Shown here in pieces: positions 1 through 5,634 of a stretch of 5,814 nt of DNA. A program made the position numbers and the translations under genes. Numbering within the stretch: the stretch's first letter is position 1; each line of letters starts with the position of its first letter. The stretch covers positions 1 to 5,814 of the forward strand of contig CBFHZN010000052.1 of assembly GCA_965660355.1 (NCBI GenBank). The letters are read 5' to 3'. The notes beneath the pieces are model-generated. The model had not been told where the DNA came from. It ran no database searches and worked only from the letters and a program-made list of their open reading frames with translations. The stretch comes from CAJXVY01 sp965660355. Its GTDB lineage: Bacteria > Actinomycetota > Actinomycetes > Actinomycetales > Microbacteriaceae.

Positions 1-147
1 GGTGTAGGAATGGTGGTTGGTAAGACCATCGAGTCCATGGCACGTCAGCCGGAGATGGCTGGAAGGCTTCAGGTAACAATGTTCCTGGGTATCGCCTTCA
101 CAGAGGCCTTGGCGCTTATCGGTTTGGCCGCCGGATTCATTTTCTAA
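1..147 (+). CDS. atpE: F1Fo ATP synthase subunit c, 3' part (5' end outside window)
   Basis: Subunit c forms the membrane rotor ring of the Fo sector and carries protons through a conserved carboxylate. Only the last 48 codons plus TAA are present; the family is usually about 70-85 aa, so the first helix is mostly missing. Reading from base 1 gives the end of helix 1, then the polar loop ARQPE (window residues 14-18), which contacts gamma and epsilon. Helix 2 follows (about residues 25-48) with FTEALALIGL. Glu35 (bases 103-105) is the expected ion-binding carboxylate. The residues around it look like proton-type actinobacterial c subunits, not the Na+ type, although the helix 1 part of an Na+ site cannot be seen. 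The gene is followed 19 nt later by atpF in the same operon. Identity is secure from the ARQPE loop, helix 2 and gene order. Confidence 0.96.
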   Translation, partial: GVGMVVGKTIESMARQPEMAGRLQVTMFLGIAFTEALALIGLAAGFIF

Positions 148-153
148 TTAGAA
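142..153. repeat. 12-bp perfect palindrome across the atpE stop codon
   Basis: TTCTAATTAGAA is self-complementary and contains the atpE TAA (145-147). It ends 1 nt before the GAGG of atpF. As RNA it could form only a weak 4-bp stem with a 4-nt loop. The function is unknown and it may be chance. Confidence 0.5.
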
Positions 154-154
154 C

Positions 155-158
155 GAGG
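155..158 (+). promoter_or_regulatory. Ribosome binding site of atpF (GAGG)
   Basis: GAGG lies 8 nt before the ATG at 167 and only 2 nt before an in-frame TTG at 161. The normal spacing to ATG and the unusable spacing to TTG decide the start in favour of 167. Confidence 0.7.
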
Positions 159-166
159 TATTGATA

Positions 167-706
167 ATGCTGTACGGGATTCTCACAGCTGAGGCAGGGG
201 AGACACAAAACCCACTGCTGCCAGCTGACTATGACATCCTGTGGTCTGCTGTTGTCTTTGCCGTTCTGCTTCTGTTTTTCTGGTTCCGAGTCCTACCAAG
301 CTTCAAAAAGATGCTTGACGATAGGGCTGAGGCAATTGAGGGAAGATTGGCTGAGGCTGAGCGGGCAACCGCTGAGGCCGCGGAGAAAACCAACTCAATT
401 GAGGCTGAGCAAGAAAAACTAAGAAGTGAAGCCAGTTCCATCCGTGAGGAAGCACGCGCAGAAGGTGCTGCCATCCTCACTGAGATGAAAGAGCAGGCCA
501 GAGCGGAAAGCGATCGCATCGCTGAGGTCACCAAAACTCAGTTGGAAGCGGAGAGACAGGCTGCAATCGAATCACTTCGACAGGAAGTTGGAGTGTTAGC
601 GATTGATCTTGCCAGCAAGATAGTTGGTGAGAAACTGCAGGAAGACAAAGTCGCAAATAAGGTCGTTGACGATTTCTTGAGTGAAATCGAAAAGAGCAAG
701 GGATAG
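167..706 (+). CDS. atpF: F1Fo ATP synthase subunit b (peripheral stalk)
   Basis: Subunit b anchors the stator: one membrane helix sits beside subunit a, and a long coiled coil reaches up to delta and alpha. From ATG 167 the protein is 179 aa, within the range for actinobacterial b. A short N-terminal segment (residues 1-24, ending PLLPADYDI) precedes one transmembrane helix at about residues 25-43 (LWSAVVFAVLLLFFWFRVL). A basic patch (FKKML) and the conserved LDDRAEAIEGRL segment follow. From about residue 53 to 150 the protein is an Ala/Glu/Lys-rich coiled coil, and the C-terminal part (VLAIDLASKIVGEKL) matches the delta-binding end. An in-frame TTG at 161 would add two residues but is too close to the GAGG. 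The stop is 3 nt before atpH, so the two are probably translationally coupled. Unlike in mycobacteria, it is not fused to delta. Confidence 0.96.
   Translation: MLYGILTAEAGETQNPLLPADYDILWSAVVFAVLLLFFWFRVLPSFKKMLDDRAEAIEGRLAEAERATAEAAEKTNSIEAEQEKLRSEASSIREEARAEGAAILTEMKEQARAESDRIAEVTKTQLEAERQAAIESLRQEVGVLAIDLASKIVGEKLQEDKVANKVVDDFLSEIEKSKG
698..703 (+). promoter_or_regulatory. Ribosome binding site of atpH (AAGGGA)
   Basis: AAGGGA sits in the last codons of atpF, 6 nt before the atpH ATG at 710. It supports that start and a coupled atpF-atpH pair. Confidence 0.6.
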
Positions 707-709
707 CTA

Positions 710-1504
710 ATGGCCTCCACTACCAGACAATCGCTAGCTAAAGCCGTAGAAACAATGGCTAAAGAAAAGAAGGTGAGCTTGAAAACAGCTCAAGATCTTT
801 TTGATGCCGCAGTGGCTTTGGATAACTCCATTCAGCTTCGTGGAGCACTATCGGATCCTTCCGCTGATGCTGCTCGTCGCGAGAAGTTGGCGAATGAAGT
901 TTTCAAAGGCCTCTCCGCTGAGGCTATGAAAGTGATTCTGGTTTTGGTTGGACTTCGCTGGTCAAAGCCCAGAGACTTGGCAAAATCTTGCGAGTCACTG
1001 GCTGTTACGGCAGTAGCAATGCAGCTAGATTCTAAAAAACTGCAAGAGGTGGGCGAGGAGTTGTACTCAGTTCAATCACTGATTGAATCCCATGGTGAGT
1101 TGGAGTTGGCAATGTCCACCACCAGGGCAAATGTGGAAGCAAAGCAGAAGCTTGTGAAGAAACTTGTTGGAAAGCAACTCAGTGATTCTGCAGAGCTACT
1201 GGTTATGCAGGCGGTGCATTTTGCTCATAAGACCAGCATCTCCCAGCTACTCACAAACTACGGCGAGGTGTTAGCAGATCAAGCCAATCGAAAGATTGCA
1301 ACTGTGAGTGTTGCCAAACCGCTGAGCGATAAGCAGCTGAAGGAATTACAAAAACAGCTTTCCAAAGCTTTCGATTCAGAGCTAAACATCAACCAAGAGG
1401 TTGACGAAACAATTATTGGCGGTATGCGAATTCAAGTGGCCGGCGAGGTCATAGACGCAACCGTCTCAAGCAAACTAAACAAAGCAAGACTTCAGCTCAG
1501 CTGA
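710..1504 (+). CDS. atpH: F1Fo ATP synthase subunit delta (OSCP family), long actinobacterial form
   Basis: Delta sits on top of the F1 head and ties the alpha N-termini to the subunit b stalk. The product is 264 aa, about 87 residues longer than the E. coli protein and in the size class of other actinobacterial delta subunits. The C-terminal OSCP signature is clear: DETIIGGMRIQVAGEVIDA (about residues 232-250), followed by TVSSKLNKAR. Before it, KIATVSVAKPLSDKQLKELQKQL (about 195-217) is the usual start of the C-terminal domain. The helical N-terminal part appears twice (about residues 29-98 and 117-187), which would account for the extra length. The ATG at 710 is preceded by AAGGGA at good spacing. 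The gene lies 3 nt after atpF and 22 nt before atpA. No membrane segment is seen, so it is cytoplasmic and peripheral. Confidence 0.95.
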   Translation: MASTTRQSLAKAVETMAKEKKVSLKTAQDLFDAAVALDNSIQLRGALSDPSADAARREKLANEVFKGLSAEAMKVILVLVGLRWSKPRDLAKSCESLAVTAVAMQLDSKKLQEVGEELYSVQSLIESHGELELAMSTTRANVEAKQKLVKKLVGKQLSDSAELLVMQAVHFAHKTSISQLLTNYGEVLADQANRKIATVSVAKPLSDKQLKELQKQLSKAFDSELNINQEVDETIIGGMRIQVAGEVIDATVSSKLNKARLQLS

Positions 1505-1513
1505 GAGAAATAG

Positions 1514-1520
1514 AGAAGGA
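1514..1520 (+). promoter_or_regulatory. Ribosome binding site of atpA (AGAAGGA)
   Basis: AGAAGGA lies in the 22-nt atpH-atpA gap, 6 nt before ATG 1527. It is the strongest-looking Shine-Dalgarno in the window, as expected for a subunit needed in three copies per complex. Confidence 0.7.
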
Positions 1521-1526
1521 ACGCAA

Positions 1527-3263
1527 ATGGCAGATCTACAGATCAACCCAGATCAGATTCGCGACGCCCTAAAGGACTTCGTTGATGGCTACGAGCCAGA
1601 CAACGGTGGCCGAGACGAGGTTGGCTATGTGATTGATGCCGCTGATGGTATCGCTCACGTAGAGGGACTACCCTCAGCTATGGCGAACGAGCTGTTGAAA
1701 TTCGCCGATGGAACCCTCGGGCTTGCACTGAACCTAGACGAACGCGAAATTGGTGTGGTTGTTCTTGGTGAGTTCACCGGAATTGAGGAGGGAATGGAAG
1801 TTCACCGCACAGGTGAGGTTCTAAGCGTTCCCGTTGGAGATAACTTTCTAGGACGAGTGGTTGACCCACTTGGCGAGCCAATCGATGGCATGGGTGATAT
1901 CAAAAGCGACTCCCGTCGTGCGCTAGAGCTGCAGGCTCCAGGGGTTATGGCCCGTAAGAGTGTGCATGAGCCACTGCAAACTGGTGTCAAGGCAATTGAT
2001 GCCATGATTCCAATTGGGCGTGGGCAGCGTCAGTTGATTATTGGTGACCGCCAGACCGGTAAGACAGCTATTGCCATTGATGCCATTATCAACCAGAAGG
2101 CCAACTGGGAATCAGGCGACCCTAATAAGCAGGTTCGCTGCATCTATGTTGCAGTTGGCCAAAAAGGTTCAACCGTTGCAGGTGTAAAGGGTGCTTTGGA
2201 AGAAGCAGGTGCAATGGAATACACAACCATCGTTGCTTCTCCCGCTTCAGATCCAGCTGGATTCAAATACCTCGCCCCCTACACGGGAAGCGCCATTGGA
2301 CAGCACTGGATGTATGACGGAAAGCACGTTTTGATTATTTTTGACGATCTTTCAAAACAAGCAGAGGCTTACCGTGCGGTGTCACTTTTGCTTCGCCGCC
2401 CACCGGGACGTGAGGCATTCCCCGGAGATGTCTTCTATCTACACTCAAGGCTTTTGGAGCGTTGTGCGAAATTGAATGACGACATGGGTGCCGGTTCGAT
2501 GACTGGTTTGCCAATCATTGAGACCAAAGCTAATGACGTATCCGCCTTCATTCCAACAAACGTTATTTCGATTACAGATGGACAGATCTTTTTGCAATCA
2601 GACCTGTTCAACTCGAACCAGCGTCCAGCTATTGACGTCGGTATTTCGGTTAGCCGTGTTGGTGGAGCCGCACAGGTAAAAGGAATCAAGAAAGTTTCTG
2701 GAACTTTGAAGCTGGAGCTTGCGCAGTACAGGTCTTTAGAGGCATTTGCCATGTTTGCATCTGATTTGGATGCAGCTAGCCGTAGGCAGTTGGCAAGAGG
2801 TGCAAGGCTCANNNNNNNNNNNNNNNNNNNNNNNNNNNNNNNNNNNNNNNNNNNNNNNNNNNNNNNNNNNNNNNNNNNNNNNNNNNNNNNNNNNNNNNNN
2901 NNNNNNNNNACCGAGCTTTTGAAGCAGCCTCAGTACACCCCATACCCGGTTGAGGACCAAACGGTTTCGATTTGGGCTGGCACCAATGGTCACCTAGACG
3001 AGGTCCCGGTACCAGATGTTTTGCGTTTCGAGCAGGAGTTTTTGGACTATCTACGTCGCAATAGCAAGATTTTGAACACCATCGGCGAGACCGAGAAGCT
3101 CGAGGATGACACTGTTTCCGAGCTGGATAAAGAGATCGAACACTTCAAAAAGATGTTCCAATTGGGCAATGGAGAGCCTTTGATCAAAGTCGGCAACGAG
3201 AGCGTTGAGGCTATGGATGAAGAAGAGGTCGACCAAACAAAGATTGTCAAAGGCAAGAAGTAA
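1527..3263 (+). CDS. atpA: F1Fo ATP synthase subunit alpha, interrupted by an assembly gap
   Basis: Alpha alternates with beta in the F1 hexamer and binds nucleotide at non-catalytic sites. As written the frame has 578 codons, 33 of them unknown because of N; without these it would be 545 aa, the usual actinobacterial length. An N-terminal beta-barrel (about residues 30-100) leads into the nucleotide-binding domain. Walker A is GDRQTGKT (173-180) and Walker B is LIIFDD (269-274). The family signature PAIDVGISVS spans 367-376 and is followed directly by Arg377, the arginine that reaches into the beta catalytic site. The helical C-terminal domain has TELLKQPQY just after the gap. A charged tail of about 33 residues (LGNGEP to KGKK) extends beyond the E. 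coli-type end, as in other actinobacteria. The start is supported by AGAAGGA; atpG follows after 17 nt. The N run makes the gene model unreliable only between codons 429 and 461. Confidence 0.97.
   Translation: MADLQINPDQIRDALKDFVDGYEPDNGGRDEVGYVIDAADGIAHVEGLPSAMANELLKFADGTLGLALNLDEREIGVVVLGEFTGIEEGMEVHRTGEVLSVPVGDNFLGRVVDPLGEPIDGMGDIKSDSRRALELQAPGVMARKSVHEPLQTGVKAIDAMIPIGRGQRQLIIGDRQTGKTAIAIDAIINQKANWESGDPNKQVRCIYVAVGQKGSTVAGVKGALEEAGAMEYTTIVASPASDPAGFKYLAPYTGSAIGQHWMYDGKHVLIIFDDLSKQAEAYRAVSLLLRRPPGREAFPGDVFYLHSRLLERCAKLNDDMGAGSMTGLPIIETKANDVSAFIPTNVISITDGQIFLQSDLFNSNQRPAIDVGISVSRVGGAAQVKGIKKVSGTLKLELAQYRSLEAFAMFASDLDAASRRQLARGARLXXXXXXXXXXXXXXXXXXXXXXXXXXXXXXXXXTELLKQPQYTPYPVEDQTVSIWAGTNGHLDEVPVPDVLRFEQEFLDYLRRNSKILNTIGETEKLEDDTVSELDKEIEHFKKMFQLGNGEPLIKVGNESVEAMDEEEVDQTKIVKGKK
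2812..2909. other. Run of 98 N (assembly gap) inside atpA
   Basis: The 98 undetermined bases fall in the alpha C-terminal domain. Base 2811 (A) plus 98 N makes 99 positions, so the frame survives by chance and 33 unknown residues are read through. The residues on either side (GARL and TELLKQPQ) are normally adjacent in alpha subunits, so the gap probably stands for no real sequence. Confidence 0.97.
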
Positions 3264-3280
3264 GGGACAGGTAAAAGTAA

Positions 3281-4186
3281 ATGGGAGCGCAGCTTAGGGT
3301 CTACAGGCAGAGAATTAGCTCTGCCAAGACCACCAAGAAAATAACTCGTGCAATGGAGTTGATTTCTGCCTCGCGAATTGCCAAGGCGCAACAGCGAGTC
3401 GCTGCCTCGTCTCCCTATACCAAAGCTGTCACTCGGGCAGTTAGTGCGGTTGCCACATTTAGTGATGAATCTCACCCGCTGACAACCCAGCCCGAGCAGA
3501 TTCGCAAAACAGCAGTGGTGATTTTCACCTCGGACCGTGGACTGGCTGGTGCGTTTAGCTCGAATGTTTTGAAAGAAGCCGAGCAACTGAGCACTTTATT
3601 GCGTAGCGAGGGAAAAGAGATCGATTACTACCTGGTTGGTCGCAAGGCGGTGAACTATTTCAAATTCCGCAAACGCGAGTTCAAAAAGGAGTGGATTGGC
3701 TCCACCGATCTTCCAAAGTTTGAAACCGCTCAGGAGCTTGCTTCAACCTTGACCGAGTCTTTCTTGACTGATTTTGAAGACGGCGGAGTCGAAGAAATCA
3801 TCTTGGTGGGTAATCACTTTGTGTCAATGATTGCTCAGGACCCAAGAACCACCAGGCTTCTGCCCTTGGAGGTTGTAGAGGCGGAAGAAGAAAACGACGC
3901 AGAGGTTTATCCGCTATATGAATTCGAGCCGGATGTTGAAGAGGTGTTGGATTCACTGCTTCCTGTTTACATCGAAAACCGCATCTTCAATGTCATGCTG
4001 CAAAGTGCTGCAAGTGAGCACGCCGCAAGGCAGAAGGCCATGAAGTCAGCTACCGATAACGCTGACAAATTGATTAATGATTTCACCAGACTGGCCAACC
4101 AAGCTCGTCAGGCAGAAATTACCCAGCAGATTTCAGAAATTGTTGGTGGTGCCGATGCACTCGGCAGCTCCAACCAGGACAACTAG
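3281..4186 (+). CDS. atpG: F1Fo ATP synthase subunit gamma (central rotor shaft)
   Basis: Gamma is the asymmetric shaft whose rotation drives the beta catalytic sites through their conformations; its foot rests on the c ring with epsilon. The product is 301 aa, normal for actinobacteria. The N-terminal helix MGAQLRVYRQRI leads to TTKKITRAMELISASRI (about residues 17-33), the conserved shaft segment. The Rossmann-like middle domain has SDRGLAGAFSSNV (84-96) and an acidic stretch (VVEAEEENDAEVY, about 198-210) before PLYEFEPD. The C-terminal helix ends ARQAEITQQISEIVGGADAL. The signature there normally reads ITQE; Gln283 (bases 4127-4129) stands where Glu is expected. The ATG at 3281 has only a modest ribosome site (ACAGG, 9 nt upstream, or AGGGA further away). 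The gene is 17 nt after atpA and 14 nt before atpD. Confidence 0.96.
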   Translation: MGAQLRVYRQRISSAKTTKKITRAMELISASRIAKAQQRVAASSPYTKAVTRAVSAVATFSDESHPLTTQPEQIRKTAVVIFTSDRGLAGAFSSNVLKEAEQLSTLLRSEGKEIDYYLVGRKAVNYFKFRKREFKKEWIGSTDLPKFETAQELASTLTESFLTDFEDGGVEEIILVGNHFVSMIAQDPRTTRLLPLEVVEAEEENDAEVYPLYEFEPDVEEVLDSLLPVYIENRIFNVMLQSAASEHAARQKAMKSATDNADKLINDFTRLANQARQAEITQQISEIVGGADALGSSNQDN

Positions 4187-4197
4187 GAAAGAGAAAG
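4185..4197 (+). promoter_or_regulatory. Purine-rich ribosome binding region of atpD
   Basis: AGGAAAGAGAAAG fills most of the 14-nt atpG-atpD gap and begins inside the atpG stop codon. The AGGA core is 12 nt from ATG 4201, longer than ideal, so the exact pairing site is uncertain. Confidence 0.45.
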
Positions 4198-4200
4198 AAA

Positions 4201-5634
4201 ATGGCGAAAACCAAAAACGAAACCAAAGGTCGCATCGCACGAGTCACTGGACCGGTGGTGGACATTGAGTTTCCTCACGACTCTATTCCGGGTATCTATA
4301 ACGCTCTGACCACAGAGCTTGAGGTTGCCGGTGAGAAAAGCGTGCTAACCCTTGAGGTAGCGCAACACCTGGGTGATGACCTAGTTCGCGCTATTGCCCT
4401 AAAGCCAACCGATGGTTTGGTTCGTGGTCAAGAGGTTCACGACACCGGAGCGCCAATCAGTGTTCCGGTTGGAGATGTCACCAAGGGTAAGGTTTTTGAT
4501 GTCACCGGTGAGATTCTCAATGGCGAAGAGGGAAAGAAAATCGAGATTTCAGAGCGCTGGCCAATCCACCGCACACCACCAAGCTTTGATCAACTTGAAA
4601 GCAAGACCCAGATGTTTGAAACAGGCATCAAGGTTATTGACCTGCTAACCCCCTATGTTCAGGGTGGAAAGATTGGTCTATTCGGTGGTGCCGGTGTTGG
4701 TAAGACCGTTTTGATTCAGGAAATGATTTACCGTGTGGCTGAAAACCACGACGGTGTGAGTGTGTTTGCTGGTGTTGGTGAGCGTACTCGTGAGGGTAAC
4801 GACCTAATTGATGAGATGACCGAGAGTGGTGTTATCGATAAAACAGCGCTGGTATTTGGACAGATGGATGAGCCCCCCGGAACTCGTTTGCGTGTGGCGC
4901 TAAGTGCACTAACAATGGCCGAATACTTCCGCGATGTTCAGCAGCAGGACGTGTTGCTCTTCATTGACAACATCTTCCGATTCACCCAAGCTGGTTCAGA
5001 GGTTTCAACCCTTCTGGGTCGTATGCCATCAGCTGTGGGATATCAGCCAAACCTGGCCGATGAAATGGGTATTCTGCAGGAGCGCATTACTTCTACTCGT
5101 GGTCACTCGATTACATCTCTGCAGGCCATTTATGTTCCAGCCGATGACTACACAGACCCAGCTCCGGCAACCACATTTGCTCACTTGGATGCAACCACTG
5201 AGCTAAGTCGTGAGATTGCTTCAAAGGGTCTTTACCCAGCTGTGGACCCACTGGCCTCAACAAGCCGTATCTTGGACCCACGCTACATCGCACAGGACCA
5301 CTACGACACCGCAGTGAAGGTAAAGCAGATTCTGCAGAAGAACAAAGAGTTGCAGGAAATCATCGCCATTTTGGGTGTTGAGGAACTTAGCGAAGAGGAC
5401 AAGATCACTGTTTCTCGGGCAAGAAGAATCCAGCAGTTCCTATCGCAGAACACCTACATGGCAACCAAGTTCACCGGTGTTGAGGGTTCAACAGTTCCTT
5501 TGAAGGAAACAATCGAGGGCTTTTCAAAGATTGCCGAGGGAGAGTTGGATAACATCCCAGAGCAGGCATTCTTCAACTGCGGTGGGCTGGAAGATGTTAT
5601 GAAAGCTGCTGAGAAGTTGGCGAAAGACGACTAA
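4201..5634 (+). CDS. atpD: F1Fo ATP synthase subunit beta (catalytic)
   Basis: Beta carries the three catalytic sites for ADP + Pi to ATP. At 477 aa it is complete and of normal length. An N-terminal barrel (about residues 10-85, GRIARVTGPVVDIEF onward) precedes the nucleotide-binding domain. Walker A is GGAGVGKT (162-169). The catalytic Glu194 and Arg195 lie in GERTREGN, and Walker B is VLLFID with Asp256, followed by NIFRF. Tyr345 in GLYPAVDP is the expected adenine-stacking residue, and PAVDPLASTS (346-355) is the family signature, with Ala where many bacteria have Asp. The gamma-contacting loop reads EELSEED (394-400) rather than the common DELSEED. All catalytic residues I can place are intact. 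A purine-rich stretch (AGGAAAGAGAAAG, 4185-4197) serves as ribosome site. The TAA overlaps the atpC start by one base. Confidence 0.98.
   Translation: MAKTKNETKGRIARVTGPVVDIEFPHDSIPGIYNALTTELEVAGEKSVLTLEVAQHLGDDLVRAIALKPTDGLVRGQEVHDTGAPISVPVGDVTKGKVFDVTGEILNGEEGKKIEISERWPIHRTPPSFDQLESKTQMFETGIKVIDLLTPYVQGGKIGLFGGAGVGKTVLIQEMIYRVAENHDGVSVFAGVGERTREGNDLIDEMTESGVIDKTALVFGQMDEPPGTRLRVALSALTMAEYFRDVQQQDVLLFIDNIFRFTQAGSEVSTLLGRMPSAVGYQPNLADEMGILQERITSTRGHSITSLQAIYVPADDYTDPAPATTFAHLDATTELSREIASKGLYPAVDPLASTSRILDPRYIAQDHYDTAVKVKQILQKNKELQEIIAILGVEELSEEDKITVSRARRIQQFLSQNTYMATKFTGVEGSTVPLKETIEGFSKIAEGELDNIPEQAFFNCGGLEDVMKAAEKLAKDD

Noticed and set aside
326..410. Repeated GCTGAGGC-like words in atpF
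   Set aside because: They encode repeated Ala-Glu-Ala units of the coiled coil and have no regular spacing, so protein composition explains them.
229..534. 101-codon minus-strand open frame inside atpF
   Set aside because: The Ser/Ala-rich translation is the mirror of the Ala/Glu-rich coiled coil of subunit b, so it is a shadow frame.
704..709. TAGCTA palindrome at the atpF stop
   Set aside because: Six bases is too short to distinguish from chance.
2812..2909. Intein or inserted element hidden in the N run
   Set aside because: The flanking residues are adjacent in normal alpha subunits and nothing of an insert is visible; a gap artefact is simpler, though only reads over the gap can settle it.
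3264..3280. Possible terminator or promoter between atpA and atpG
   Set aside because: The 17-nt gap has no stem or T-run and no recognisable -10/-35 pair; it holds only a modest ribosome site.
3047..3586. 179-codon open frame on the minus strand spanning atpA-atpG
   Set aside because: It runs antisense to two clearly coding genes, its translation is Ser/Leu-rich with no recognisable domain, and no ribosome site or independent context supports it.
4077..4268. 63-codon + strand frame bridging the atpG-atpD junction
   Set aside because: It overlaps the conserved gamma C-terminus and beta N-terminus out of frame and has no family resemblance.
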